Source: Methylocystis parvus OBBP
GTDB taxonomy: Bacteria > Pseudomonadota > Alphaproteobacteria > Rhizobiales > Beijerinckiaceae
Assembly (NCBI RefSeq): GCF_027571405.1
Contig: NZ_CP092968.1
Location: 3,494,001-3,558,000 of the forward strand
DNA: 64,000 bases
Direction of reading: 5' to 3'
Shown piece after piece: positions 1 to 9,487 of the stretch. Position numbers and translations under genes: made by a program. Within the stretch, counting starts at the first letter, position 1. Each line of letters begins with the position of its first letter. The notes beneath the pieces were generated by a model. It had not been told where the DNA came from. It worked only from the letters and a program-made list of their open reading frames with translations, and ran no database searches.

Positions 1-362
1 ACGAGCTGGCAGCCGGCGGCGGTCGCCATCTCATCCACCGCCGCGATCACGGGGATGGGCAGGCTCACAATCTGCTGCATGACGGAAGAGCAGGCGCGCA
101 TCGTCGTCTCGAAAAAGGCGCGGCCGCGGTCGGGGTCGTTGCGATGCGCGGTCAGCTCCTTGAGGTCGTGTCCGGCGCAGAAGGCCGGCCCCTCGGCCTG
201 GAGAATGACGACGCGAATATCGTCCTGCGCAGCCAGTTCTCGAAGATTGGCGGAAAGCGCTCCGAGCAGTTGGAGCGACAGCGCATTGCGCGAGGCCGGG
301 CTGTTGAGCGTCAGCGTCGCGACCTGCTCGCTTTTCTCGCACAAAACCAGGTCGGCGGTCAT
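1..362 (-). CDS. Enoyl-CoA hydratase/isomerase family protein (5' part only)
   Basis: The first 120 codons of a crotonase-fold protein, cut by the window edge. It begins MTADLVLCEKSEQ and has the family pattern of an early beta-strand (VATLTLNSP), the RNALS segment, the oxyanion-hole segment GPAFCAGHDLKEL near residues 65-77 and a second conserved strand PIPVIAAVDEMATAAG. Crotonases hydrate or isomerise acyl-CoA thioesters, usually in beta-oxidation. The catalytic region lies outside the window, so substrate and exact reaction cannot be assigned. It is transcribed in the same direction as mrcA but is separated from it by a strong terminator, so it is probably its own unit. Family confidence is high, function low. 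Confidence 0.85.
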   Translation of the reverse strand, partial: MTADLVLCEKSEQVATLTLNSPASRNALSLQLLGALSANLRELAAQDDIRVVILQAEGPAFCAGHDLKELTAHRNDPDRGRAFFETTMRACSSVMQQIVSLPIPVIAAVDEMATAAGCQL

Positions 363-390
363 GAGATTCTATTCGGATGGAGCGACCACG

Positions 391-430
391 TTAAAAATAG
401 AGCGGCCGGAAACTCTCGTCTCCGGCCGCT
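391..430 (-). terminator. Rho-independent terminator of mrcA
   Basis: A perfect 10-bp stem (AGCGGCCGGA at 401-410 pairing with TCCGGCCGCT at 421-430) is followed on the minus strand by CTATTTTTAA. It lies just past the mrcA stop codon, between mrcA and the enoyl-CoA hydratase gene. Confidence 0.85.
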
Positions 431-442
431 GAAACAAATGGC

Positions 443-2851
443 TCAGTAAAGTCCGCCCGTCCCCGTTCCGACGCGCTGATCGGCGTCGTGCTGGTTGTTG
501 AGCTGACGGGGACCGTCGCCGCCGCCGCCGCCGGAATAGGATTCGGGCGGGGCCGTGCCGGGTTTGAAAGCCCAGAGTTCGCCGCCATTGGCGCGCAGGC
601 CGCTGCCCGGATTCACGGAAATCAGCTTGATGCCCGGCGGCACGCGGAACGGGGTGTCGGGCTTGTCCTTCAGCGCCGCCGTCATGAAGTCGCGGAAAAT
701 CGGCGCGGCGAACAACGCGGCCTGGGCGTGGCTGCCCATGGAGCGCGGCCGGTCATAGCCGATATAGACGCCGACGGCGAGATCGGGGGAGTAGCCGACG
801 AACCAGAGATCCTTGGCGTCGTTGGTCGTGCCCGTCTTGCCGGCGAGGTGCTTGCCGACGGATTTGATCGAGACGCCCGTGCCGCGCTGGATGACATGCT
901 CCATGATGGAGGTGATCTGATAGGCGGTGAGCGGGTCGAGCACCTGCTCGCGCTTGTCGATCAGCTTGGGCTCGTTCTGATTGTCCCATTTCGCCGCGTC
1001 GCAGCCCAGGCACTGGCGCTCGTCATGGCGGAAAATGGTCTTGCCCCAGCGGTCCTGCACGCGGTCGATCAGCGTCGGCTTGATGCGCTTGCCGCCATTG
1101 GCGAACATCGAATAGCCCGTCACCATCTTGAGCAGCGTCGTCTCGCCCGCGCCGAGCGAGAGCGAGAGATAGGGGCCCATATCGTCATAGACGCCGAAGC
1201 GCTTGGCGTATTCCGCGATGAGCGGCATGCCGACGTCCTTGGCGAGGCGCACCGTCATCATGTTCTTGGAGTGCACGACGCCGTGGTCCAGCGGATGCGC
1301 GCCGGTGCCGTGGCCGCCTTCGAAGTTTTCGGGCGTCCAATAGCTGCCGTCCGCCTGCTGGATCGAGACCGGCTCGTCGAGGATCGAGGATGAGGGCGTA
1401 TAGCCGTTGTCGAGCGCCGTCGCATAAACGAAAGGCTTGAAGGACGAGCCAGGCTGGCGCAGCGCCTGCGTCGCGCGGTTGAATTCCGACTGGTCGAAGG
1501 AGAAGCCGCCGATCATGGAGAAGACGCGGCCCGTATAGGGATCCATCGCCACCATGGCGCCGGAGATTTCCGGAATCTGGCGCAGGCGGAAGCGGCCCGG
1601 ATTGCCGGCCATGGGCTCGACATAGATCACGTCGCCGACCGAGAGCGCGCTGCGTGGGCTGCGGCCCGTCCAGCGCATGCCCTCCGCCGTGAGGAGGCCG
1701 GTCTCGCGTTCGCGGGCGACGTCGCCCGAGGCCTCGCGGCCGGGCTGCAGGCCGATGCGGGCGCCGGCGTCGCCCGCGTCGAGCACGACGGCGAGCCGCC
1801 AGGGCTTGATGTCGCCGAGCGCGGGAATATTGGCGAGCGGAACGCCCCAGTCGGACGAAATGTCGATATGGTTCATCGCGCCGCGGAAGCCATGCGCCTC
1901 GTCGAAGCGCACGAGGCCGTCGGCGAGCGCCTTGCGGGTCCAGGCCTGCATCTTGGGATCGAGCGTCGTGCGCACCGACAGGCCGCCCTCATAAAGGCCC
2001 TTCTCGTTAAAGCGCCCGAGCAGCTCGCGACGGACCTCCTCCGCGAAGAAGCCGGCGACATAGGTGTTGGGCGAGAGCGCGCGCGGATTGACGCCGAGCG
2101 GCTCGGCCTTGGCCTTCTCCGCCTCCTCATGCGTGACGACGCCGTCGGCCTCCATGCGGTCGATGACGTAGTTGCGGCGCTCAAGCGCGCGCTCGCGATG
2201 CTGGAAGGGATGGTAATTGTTCGGACCTTTGGGCAGCGCGGCGAGATAGGCGGCTTCGGCGAGCGTCAGCTCATTGACCGATTTGTTGAAGTAGTTCAGC
2301 GCGGCGGCCGCGACGCCATAATTGCCGAGGCCGAGATAGATCTCGTTGAGATAGAGCTCGAGGATGCGCTCCTTGGAATAGGCGGCCTCGATGCGGAAGG
2401 AGATCAGCGCCTCGCGGATTTTGCGGTCGATCGAGCGTTCGTTGCCGACGAGGAAGTTCTTGGCGACCTGCTGGGTGATGGTCGAGGCGCCCTGAACATG
2501 GCGGCCGCCCTGGGCGAGCACCATCACCGCGCGGGTCACGCCTTCCGGATCAATGCCGTTATGCGAGTAAAAGTTCTTGTCTTCCGCGGAGATGAAAGCC
2601 TGCTTGACGAGCGGCGGGATGGCGGAGCTCGGCAGGAACAGGCGGCGCTCGCGGGAATATTCGGCGAGAATCGATCCGTCATTGGCGTGGAGGCGCGTCG
2701 TGACGGGCGGCTCGTAGTTTCGAAGCTGCGCGGTGTCGGGCAGGTCTTTCGAGTAATAAAAGACCAGGGCCGCGACCGCGACGGCGCCGATCAGGAAAAC
2801 GATCGTGCCGGTCGCGAACACAAAGCCTAGAAACCTTGCGAGAAGTCGCAT
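443..2851 (-). CDS. mrcA: Penicillin-binding protein 1A (bifunctional transglycosylase/transpeptidase)
   Basis: Class A PBP that polymerises lipid II glycan strands and cross-links the peptides on the periplasmic face of the inner membrane. With the chosen start it has 802 residues: an N-terminal membrane anchor (about 5-32), a GT51 transglycosylase domain with the catalytic glutamate in ISAEDKNFYSH (about residue 90), and a transpeptidase domain with SSFK (serine about 469), SKN and KTGTT motifs. An upstream in-frame ATG at 2893 exists. The start at 2851 is preferred because AGGAAG lies seven bases upstream and MRLLARFLGF begins the anchor directly. The amidase gene amiC lies upstream in the same direction, a pairing common in alphaproteobacteria. 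Confidence 0.95.
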   Translation of the reverse strand: MRLLARFLGFVFATGTIVFLIGAVAVAALVFYYSKDLPDTAQLRNYEPPVTTRLHANDGSILAEYSRERRLFLPSSAIPPLVKQAFISAEDKNFYSHNGIDPEGVTRAVMVLAQGGRHVQGASTITQQVAKNFLVGNERSIDRKIREALISFRIEAAYSKERILELYLNEIYLGLGNYGVAAAALNYFNKSVNELTLAEAAYLAALPKGPNNYHPFQHRERALERRNYVIDRMEADGVVTHEEAEKAKAEPLGVNPRALSPNTYVAGFFAEEVRRELLGRFNEKGLYEGGLSVRTTLDPKMQAWTRKALADGLVRFDEAHGFRGAMNHIDISSDWGVPLANIPALGDIKPWRLAVVLDAGDAGARIGLQPGREASGDVARERETGLLTAEGMRWTGRSPRSALSVGDVIYVEPMAGNPGRFRLRQIPEISGAMVAMDPYTGRVFSMIGGFSFDQSEFNRATQALRQPGSSFKPFVYATALDNGYTPSSSILDEPVSIQQADGSYWTPENFEGGHGTGAHPLDHGVVHSKNMMTVRLAKDVGMPLIAEYAKRFGVYDDMGPYLSLSLGAGETTLLKMVTGYSMFANGGKRIKPTLIDRVQDRWGKTIFRHDERQCLGCDAAKWDNQNEPKLIDKREQVLDPLTAYQITSIMEHVIQRGTGVSIKSVGKHLAGKTGTTNDAKDLWFVGYSPDLAVGVYIGYDRPRSMGSHAQAALFAAPIFRDFMTAALKDKPDTPFRVPPGIKLISVNPGSGLRANGGELWAFKPGTAPPESYSGGGGGDGPRQLNNQHDADQRVGTGTGGLY

Positions 2852-3215
2852 GAAATTCTTCCTCTCAGCGGGCGGGGAGGGCCCGTGGCTCATCGCCTTG
2901 ATCTATATGGCGCCGGGACGCCCCATTTCGGTAGGGAGCGGCCGACGACCGACGCATGCGCCGCGGGACGATGCGCCGCTGACGCGGGCTCTCTCGCCAT
3001 TCTGGGCGGGTCCAAACACGAAACGGAAACACCCCGTTCATTCGCCCATTGCGCGGCTCTGCTTTAGCATCGCCCACGCTCGTCAACCAGTGGCCTTTGG
3101 CCTATCGCCGCATTGCCCGCCCCCGAGGCGGCGCCGCGGCGCGCTCTTGCTTCACCTCGGAGATTGCTGGCCTCGCCCCATCTCCGCCTTTGCTCGAATA
3201 ATGCGATTTTGTGTT
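2852..3215. other. Intergenic region amiC-mrcA, no gene seen
   Basis: These 364 bases separate the amiC stop from the mrcA start. They should hold the mrcA promoter on the minus strand. A TATAGA-like -10 near 2910 is the only candidate, and no convincing -35 partners it. Open frames here on both strands have no recognisable protein features. Confidence 0.4.
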
Positions 3216-4478
3216 TTATTGTGGGCGCGACGGCGTAGCGGGCGCGCGGGCCTCGCGCTGGCGCGCGGCGAAAAAGGCTTCGATCGCCTCGGCCGTCTTG
3301 CCGGCCGCGCGGTCCCGCCAGTCGGGCGATGTGAGGCGCGCCAGATCCTTCTCACTGGAGAGATAGCCGAGCTCCAGCAGGGCGGACGGCACGTCATAGG
3401 ACTTCAGGACGACGAAGCCGGCCGAGCGGGCGGGATTCTTGTTGAGGCTGCCCGCTTCCTTCCACCGGGAAATCAGGGCTTGCGAAAACTGGGCGCTGAA
3501 GGCGCGGGTCTCGCGCTGGGTGAGATCGAAGAGGATGTCGCCGACCTGCTCGACATCGGCCTTGCCGTCCAGCCCCGCCGCCTGATCGGCCAGATTCTCT
3601 TTCTCCGCGATCCGCGCCGCCTCCGCGTCGGACGCCTTGTTCGATACGGTATAGACCGTGGCTCCTTCCACATGCCCCTCAGCGAGCGTATCCGCGTGGA
3701 TCGAAAGGAAAAGCGCGGCGTTGGCCTGGTGGGCGAGGCGCACGCGTTCATTGAGGGGGAGGAAGACGTCCTCGCTCCTTGTGAGCACGGCTTTCAACCG
3801 CCCGCCCGCCTCGATCTTGGCGGCCAATACTTTGGCGAATTCGAAGACGATCGCCTTTTCCTGCTCGCCATGCTTGCCCGTTGCGCCCATGTCGACGCCG
3901 CCATGTCCCGGATCGATGACGACGACGGGCTTGTCCGAGGCGGCTGGGACGACGCCGGCCGGCGTTGGGGCGGGCTCCGTCTTCGCGATCGCGGCCGCGT
4001 TCTCGGCGGCCTCCGCGTTGAAGCGGCTTTCGGACGTCGATGCGAGCTCGAGGATGAGACGGGCCCCATCCCCCGCCGGCTCGCTCTCCGCCCGCACGAT
4101 GCGGGCCGGCCCCGCGAGATCGACGACGACCCGCGACCGGCCGGGGGCGAACTGTCCGTAGCGATAGGACTTGATCAGTTTTGAGCCCGCCGGCGTGCGA
4201 CCCTCGCGGGGATCGATCCGAAAGGCGACTTCCGGAAGATCCACAAGGACGCGCGCGGGATTGGCCACGACATGGGCGGCGGGCGTCACGGCGCCGGTCA
4301 TTTCGAAAACGAGGCGGGAATGGTCGCTCGTCGCCTCGACGCGGCTCGCGACGGCGGATACGGGCGCTGCGGTTTCCGCCGCCTGGGCCAGGCCGAAGCC
4401 CGCCGCAAGCGCGGCGGCCAGCGCGCCGGCCCGGCGCGATGCGGGGCGCGAAATCCAGCGCAAAGTCGGCTGCGGCAT
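3216..4478 (-). CDS. amiC: N-acetylmuramoyl-L-alanine amidase, AmiC type
   Basis: Periplasmic zinc amidase that splits peptide stems from glycan during daughter-cell separation. The 420-residue protein has a signal peptide (ARG-rich start, then AGALAAALAAGFGLAQA), an AMIN domain (about 40-150) that targets septal peptidoglycan, a proline/alanine linker, and an Amidase_3 domain. Zinc and catalytic residues are visible in DPGHGG, the glutamate of EKAIVFEF, LSIHAD and LLELGYLSS. The open frame extends to a TTG at 4505, but the ATG at 4478 is a better start and leaves a normal signal peptide. It is divergent from rne across a 0.7-kb spacer and upstream of mrcA. Confidence 0.93.
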   Translation of the reverse strand: MPQPTLRWISRPASRRAGALAAALAAGFGLAQAAETAAPVSAVASRVEATSDHSRLVFEMTGAVTPAAHVVANPARVLVDLPEVAFRIDPREGRTPAGSKLIKSYRYGQFAPGRSRVVVDLAGPARIVRAESEPAGDGARLILELASTSESRFNAEAAENAAAIAKTEPAPTPAGVVPAASDKPVVVIDPGHGGVDMGATGKHGEQEKAIVFEFAKVLAAKIEAGGRLKAVLTRSEDVFLPLNERVRLAHQANAALFLSIHADTLAEGHVEGATVYTVSNKASDAEAARIAEKENLADQAAGLDGKADVEQVGDILFDLTQRETRAFSAQFSQALISRWKEAGSLNKNPARSAGFVVLKSYDVPSALLELGYLSSEKDLARLTSPDWRDRAAGKTAEAIEAFFAARQREARAPATPSRPQ

Positions 4479-5217
4479 GGCCAAGGTCTCGCGAAAAAGC
4501 GTCAATCTGCGTCTGCGTTATAAACCATTTTGTAAGGGCGTCTCTTAAGGGAAGGTTAGCTTCCACACACGCTTCGGCCTCTTTCCTCTCTAAACGCAAT
4601 TTTCGCGCGAAATCGCCGCAGCGGCGGCGCTTGCGCGTTTCGCAGGCGCCCGCTATGAAGGATTTGCGCTCTGTGGGAGTCCGCCGACGCAGCCCGACGG
4701 CGCAATCGCGCCTTGCAAATCGGGCCGGCGGAGACCTAGGATGGGCTGACGTCTTATCGTCATGCGCGGCCGCTGGGCCGGTTGTGACGCATACTCGCCG
4801 CCTTCAGGCGTCGCGAAAGGTTTTTTGACGATCTCATGGCCGGGACCATGATATGCGCAGCAGCGAAGGTTCGCCTCGCCCGGTTCGTCCGCGCGATGCA
4901 GCCGCGCTTACGCCGCGCGCCTCATGTCGCCCTCCTCGTTGGCCGCGACGCTGACGATGGTCGCGCCTTCGGTCGTCATCTTCTTCCGCCGTTTGTCTCG
5001 ACGCCCGACCTCAACGGGCGCCGGGAGACCGGCTCAGGCGATCTGTCCGCCGGCGCTTCCGCCGGCCAGTGCGTTGAAGGCCTCCGGCCTTTCCCCCTTT
5101 CTCCGACAAGATGCGTTCGCGCCTTCGCGCGGCGCCGAAAAGCGGTCGCCCCGTCCCTGACCGGACGGCGGCGCGCCCCGCCGGCCGCCGCGCGCGCAAC
5201 GCCGCAAAGAGTTCCCC
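4479..5217. other. Divergent amiC/rne control region with probable long rne leader
   Basis: A 739-base spacer between divergent genes. Small open frames here have no family features and look like GC-rich chance frames. In enterobacteria the rne mRNA has a long 5' leader through which RNase E tunes its own level. A leader of roughly 470 bases here would be consistent with that, if the promoter at 4713-4742 is real. No structured element is drawn with confidence. Confidence 0.4.
4713..4742 (+). promoter_or_regulatory. Possible rne promoter
   Basis: TTGCAA (4713-4718), an 18-base spacer and TAGGAT (4737-4742) resemble a sigma-70 promoter pointing at rne. It would leave a leader of about 470 bases. 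It is the best match seen in the spacer but is not decisive. Confidence 0.35.
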
Positions 5218-8200
5218 ATGGCCAACAAAATGCTGATCGACGCCTCCCACCCGGAGGAAACCCGGGTGGTGGTGCTGCGCGGTAACCGCGTTCAGGAATT
5301 CGACTTCGAGGCTGCCGACAAGAAACCGCTCCGCGGCAATATCTATCTCGCCAAGGTCACGCGCGTGGAGCCGTCGCTCCAGGCCGCCTTCGTCGATTAC
5401 GGCGGCAACCGTCACGGCTTCCTCGCCTTCGCTGAAATTCACCCCGACTACTATCAAATCCCTGTCGCCGACCGTCAGGCGCTGCTCGAGGAAGAGAGCC
5501 GCGCCCATCGCGAGCACGAAGAGGAAGAGCATCGCCCGCATGGCGGCGGCGGTCGCCGCCGCTCGCGCCGCCGGCAGCATGAGGGCGCCGAGAAGCGCGC
5601 CGCCGCCGACGAGGCGCTGATCAGCGAGCCCGTCGACGTCGAGGCTCTCATCGAGGCGGCCCAGGACCACGAGGGCGAGAGCGCGTCCGCCGAGGCCGGC
5701 GAGGGCGAGACGGTCGCCGCTGGCGAGGCCGTCGCCGAAAGCCCGGTCGCGGAAGCCGCGCCCGAAGAGCCCGTCGAGGACGCCGCCCCGACCGACGTCG
5801 AGGTGGAGGCCGAGGCGGTCGCGGCGGCGGAAGTCGCCGAGCCTGCGGCTCTCGAGGAGACGCATCACACCATCTCCGTCGATCCGGCGGGCTTCGGTTC
5901 GGTCGAAGAAGGTTCGCCCGAGGAATTTGGCGACGAGGCGTCGGCCCCCGACCATGAGATGAAGGCTCGCCGGCAGGACGAGCGCGACGAAGAGCGCGAG
6001 CGCGAGGAGGCCGGCGCGCATGAGGAGGACGGCGATGACGACGCCGACGACGCCGTCGAGGCCCGCGCGCCGTCGCGCGAGTCGCAAGACGACGATCATG
6101 ACGACGAGGAGCATGACGAGGAAGAGCATGTCGAGCACATTGGCGGCGACGCCATGGATGAGGCTCCTTTCCGCGTCGTGCGCCCGCGCCGCCAGTACAA
6201 AATCCAGGAAGTCATCAAGCGGCGCCGGGTGCTGCTCGTCCAGGTCGTGAAGGAAGAGCGCGGCAATAAGGGCGCCGCGCTCACGACCTATCTCTCGCTG
6301 GCCGGCCGCTATTCGGTGCTGATGCCGAACACGGCCCGCGGCGGCGGCATTTCGCGCAAGATCACCGACGGCGCCGACCGCAAGCGCCTCAAGGAAATCG
6401 TCCACGACCTCGAAGTTCCGGAAGGGATGGGCGTCATCCTGCGCACGGCCGGCGCGACGCGCACCAAGGCCGAGGTCAAGCGCGACTTCGAATATCTGCT
6501 CAGGCTGTGGGAGAGCGTGCGCGAATTGACGTTGCGCTCTTCGGCGCCGACGCTCGTCTATGAAGAAGGCTCGCTGATCAAGCGCGCCATCCGCGATCTC
6601 TATGGCCGCGACGTCGAAGAGATCGTCGTCTCCGGCGACGACGCCTATCGCGAGGCCAAGGACTTCATGCGCATGCTCATGCCGAGCCATGCAAAGAACG
6701 TGAAGCAGCATCGCGAGCCCGTGCCGATCTTCGCCGAGGCGGGCGTCGAGGCGCAGCTCGACGCCATGTTCTCGAATCACGTCACGCTGAAATCCGGCGG
6801 CTATCTGGTCATCAACCAGACCGAGGCGCTGGTCGCGATCGACGTGAACTCGGGCCGTTCGACCCGCGAGCACAATATCGAAGACACGGCGCTGCGCACC
6901 AATCTCGAGGCGGCGGACGAAGTCGCCCGTCAACTGCGCCTGCGCGATCTCGCCGGCCTCATCGTCGTCGATTTCATCGACATGGAGGAGGGCCGCAACA
7001 ATCGCGCGGTTGAGCGCCGGCTCAAGGATGCGCTGAAGAACGACCGCGCCCGCATCCAGGTCGGCCGCATTTCTCATTTCGGCCTTTTGGAGATGTCGCG
7101 TCAGCGCATCCGCGCCGGCGTCGTCGAAGGCTCGACCGTGCAGTGTCCGCACTGCATGGGCGCGGGCCATGTCCGCTCCACCGCCTCGATCGCGCTGCAT
7201 GTGCTGCGCGTGCTGGAGGAGGCGCTGCTCAAGAGCGCCGCGCATGACGTGACGCTGCGAACCCGCGCGGTCGTCGCCCTCTACATCCTCAATCAGAAGC
7301 GCGCGCATCTGCAGGCGCTGGAAAATCGTTTCGGCGTCCACATCACGGTCGCCGCCGACGATACGCTGACGGGCGCCAATTATCACGCGCTGGAGCGCGG
7401 CGAGCCGGCGTCAGGCCCGCGGATTCCGACGGCGCCCGCGCCGCTGCGCGTCGACTCGATCCAGGCCGAACCGATCGAGGACGAGATTCTCGAAGACGAG
7501 GCGCCGATCGACGAAGAGGCGGCCGATGGCGGCGACGAGGAAGCGAGCGCTGGCGGTCGTCGCGAGGGCAGGGAGCCGCGCCGCTTCAACGGCGAAGAGG
7601 GCGAAGAAGGCGCGGCGCGGTCGCGTCGCCGTCGCCGGCGTCGGGGACGCGGCGGACAGAACGGCAATGGCGAACTGATGGCGCCGGAGGCCGAGCAGCC
7701 CTCCGATGAAGGCCTCGCCTTCATGGCGGCGATCGAGGGTCAGCCCGCGCCGCGCGAAAACCGCGAACCTCGCAGGGGACGCGGCCCGGGTCGTTGGCGC
7801 CGCTCCGCGCCGTTGCCCGAGGAGTTCCGCGACCCGTCCGAACTGTTCCCGCTGGATGAGGGCGCGCAGGCGCTCGAAGGCGAGGTCTCGCCGCGCGAGG
7901 CGCATATGCCGGATTTCGCGCCGGAAGCCGAGCCCGCATCCGACGCGTCCGTCGTAAGCGAGAGCGGCGCGCCGCAGATCGAAGCGACCGAGGCGCCGAC
8001 GTCCGAAGCGGTTCCGGTCGTCGCCGCCGCGCCGGAGGAAGCGCCGAAGGTCGAAGCCGCCGAGGCGACGCCTCGGCAGGCACCGACTCCGGAGGCTTCC
8101 GAGGCGGCCGCCGCTCCGCGGAATCGCCCCGAGTCAGCCCAAGATTTCCCGGCCGGGCTTCGGCCCGCCGGGAATGACGCGGAATATCTTCAGCGACGAC

Positions 8201-8259
8201 CGAGCCACGCCGCCAGGCGCGCGACCCCTTCCGCGACATCCGCTTCCGGGCCTGCATAG
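5218..8259 (+). CDS. rne: Ribonuclease E
   Basis: Endoribonuclease that starts mRNA decay and processes rRNA and tRNA precursors. The 1013 residues contain an S1 domain split by a roughly 240-residue acidic, Glu/Ala-rich insert (about 83-320). S1 resumes at YKIQEVIKRRR, followed by the conserved KEERGNKGAAL. The DNase I-like catalytic domain has two metal-binding aspartates (about D542 in AIDVNSG and D585 in VVDFIDME), and the zinc link is CPHC (643-646). The remaining C-terminus is low-complexity with acidic and Arg-rich stretches, as expected for a degradosome scaffold. The last 40 or so residues are unusual: they read through a palindromic repeat and 70 bases into the convergent aminotransferase gene. 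Confidence 0.96.
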   Translation: MANKMLIDASHPEETRVVVLRGNRVQEFDFEAADKKPLRGNIYLAKVTRVEPSLQAAFVDYGGNRHGFLAFAEIHPDYYQIPVADRQALLEEESRAHREHEEEEHRPHGGGGRRRSRRRQHEGAEKRAAADEALISEPVDVEALIEAAQDHEGESASAEAGEGETVAAGEAVAESPVAEAAPEEPVEDAAPTDVEVEAEAVAAAEVAEPAALEETHHTISVDPAGFGSVEEGSPEEFGDEASAPDHEMKARRQDERDEEREREEAGAHEEDGDDDADDAVEARAPSRESQDDDHDDEEHDEEEHVEHIGGDAMDEAPFRVVRPRRQYKIQEVIKRRRVLLVQVVKEERGNKGAALTTYLSLAGRYSVLMPNTARGGGISRKITDGADRKRLKEIVHDLEVPEGMGVILRTAGATRTKAEVKRDFEYLLRLWESVRELTLRSSAPTLVYEEGSLIKRAIRDLYGRDVEEIVVSGDDAYREAKDFMRMLMPSHAKNVKQHREPVPIFAEAGVEAQLDAMFSNHVTLKSGGYLVINQTEALVAIDVNSGRSTREHNIEDTALRTNLEAADEVARQLRLRDLAGLIVVDFIDMEEGRNNRAVERRLKDALKNDRARIQVGRISHFGLLEMSRQRIRAGVVEGSTVQCPHCMGAGHVRSTASIALHVLRVLEEALLKSAAHDVTLRTRAVVALYILNQKRAHLQALENRFGVHITVAADDTLTGANYHALERGEPASGPRIPTAPAPLRVDSIQAEPIEDEILEDEAPIDEEAADGGDEEASAGGRREGREPRRFNGEEGEEGAARSRRRRRRRGRGGQNGNGELMAPEAEQPSDEGLAFMAAIEGQPAPRENREPRRGRGPGRWRRSAPLPEEFRDPSELFPLDEGAQALEGEVSPREAHMPDFAPEAEPASDASVVSESGAPQIEATEAPTSEAVPVVAAAPEEAPKVEAAEATPRQAPTPEASEAAAAPRNRPESAQDFPAGLRPAGNDAEYLQRRPSHAARRATPSATSASGPA
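8146..8174. repeat. Palindromic hairpin repeat inside the rne 3' end
   Basis: TCCCGGC, a bulged C, GGGC, a TTCG loop, then GCCC and GCCGGGA form an 11-bp interrupted stem. The flanks (AAGAT on the left, ATGACGC on the right) resemble the CGTCATTCCCGG...CCGGGAATCTT type of dispersed palindrome seen in alphaproteobacterial intergenic DNA; that comparison is from memory. It encodes part of the RNase E tail and may also end transcription between the convergent genes, although no T tract follows. Confidence 0.55.
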
Positions 8260-9353
8260 GAGAGGCGGATTGTCGTCGCGCCGCGTCCTGGATCGAAATC
8301 AAGACCGGGCGTCGCCGCCACCCCGGCCTCGTGTAAAAGGCGTTTGCAAAAATCCATGGAATCGGCCGTGACGTCGGCGATGTCGAGGTAGAAATAGAAA
8401 GCGCCGTCGGGCGGCGCGAATTCGCCGAGGCCCATGCCCGGCAGGCGTTCGAGCAGAAGCGCGCGGTTGCGCGCATAAGCGGCGCGGTTCTCTTCGAGTT
8501 CGTCCGTCGCGTCGAAGGCCGCGAGCGCCGCGCATTGCGAGATTGTCGGGGCGCAGATCGCCAGCGACTGCTGCAGGCGTTCGAGCGGCCGCATGAGCGC
8601 GTCCGGCGCGACGAGCCAGCCGAGCCGCCAGCCCGTCATCGCGTAATATTTCGAGAAGGAATTCACGACGATCGCATTTTGCGTGAAGCGCAGCGCCGTC
8701 TCGGCGGGCGCGGCGTATTCGAGCCCGTGATAGATTTCGTCGGAAACGAAGACCACCTCCGCCTCGTCGCAAAAGGCGCAGATGCGCGACAGTTCCTCAG
8801 ATTGGATCAGGGCGCCAGTCGGATTGGCCGGACTCATGAAAAGCGCGCCGTCCAGCTTCTTTACGCGATGCGCCTTTTCGAGCATGGCGGCGGTGGGCGC
8901 GAAGCGAGTCTCCTGGCCGAGATGGAGCGGGACCGCTTCGAGCCCCAGCGACGAGAGTATATTGGTGTAGGCGGGATAGCCGGGCGCCGTCACGGCGATG
9001 CGGGCGCCGGGATCGAAGGCGGCAAGCAAAGCGAGCATGAAGCCGCCCGAGGAGCCCGTCGTGACGATGATGCGTTCGGCGGGAATGTCGACGCGGTAGC
9101 GCGCGCCGTAATGCGCGGCGATACGCGCGCGCAGGGCGGCGTCGCCGAGCGCTTCGCCATAGCCGAACCGCCCGTCCCGCAGCGCGGCTTCGGCCGCCTC
9201 GCGCACCCGCCTCGGCGTCGGCGCCCCCGGCTCGCCGAGCTCCATATGGACGATATGCCGCCCTTCGCGCTCCAGCGCCCTGGCGTCGCGCAACGCGTCC
9301 ATCGCCATGAAGGGGGCGACCCGGGACCGGCGGGAAGGGTTGAGGCGCGACAT
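8190..9353 (-). CDS. Class I/II pyridoxal-phosphate aminotransferase
   Basis: Cytosolic PLP enzyme of the aspartate-aminotransferase fold (type I), 387 residues. Visible signatures are ELGEPGAPTP near the N-terminus, the glycine-rich TTGSSGGFMLAL segment, SPANPTGA, the cofactor-binding VFVSDEIYHGLEY, and the Schiff-base lysine in NSFSKYYAMTGWRLGW. The amino acid substrate cannot be read from sequence; an alpha-keto-acid aminotransferase with aspartate, tyrosine or alanine-like specificity is possible. An ATG at 9371 exists, but the one at 9353 (MSRLNPSRR) fits family starts better. Its 3' end overlaps the extended end of convergent rne by 70 bases. Confidence 0.88.
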   Translation of the reverse strand: MSRLNPSRRSRVAPFMAMDALRDARALEREGRHIVHMELGEPGAPTPRRVREAAEAALRDGRFGYGEALGDAALRARIAAHYGARYRVDIPAERIIVTTGSSGGFMLALLAAFDPGARIAVTAPGYPAYTNILSSLGLEAVPLHLGQETRFAPTAAMLEKAHRVKKLDGALFMSPANPTGALIQSEELSRICAFCDEAEVVFVSDEIYHGLEYAAPAETALRFTQNAIVVNSFSKYYAMTGWRLGWLVAPDALMRPLERLQQSLAICAPTISQCAALAAFDATDELEENRAAYARNRALLLERLPGMGLGEFAPPDGAFYFYLDIADVTADSMDFCKRLLHEAGVAATPGLDFDPGRGATTIRLSYAGPEADVAEGVARLAAWLGRR

Positions 9354-9487
9354 TGGAACATCCGGTTGCATGCGCGCCGGTCTGGTAAGATTTCGGCGCT
9401 TATGCTGGCCTCTGTAATGCAGCCGGCGCGCTCGCGCGACTCTCCCGGCGCCGAGAAAGCCGGGAACCGAGAAAGCATTATCTTCAT

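Noticed and set aside
4836..5285. 149-codon frame upstream of and overlapping rne
   Set aside because: Overlaps the rne start in another frame and is Arg/Ala/Pro-rich with no ribosome site.
5011..7386. 791-codon minus-strand frame opposite rne
   Set aside because: Mirror of the rne coding strand, with repetitive composition matching the acidic insert in reverse.
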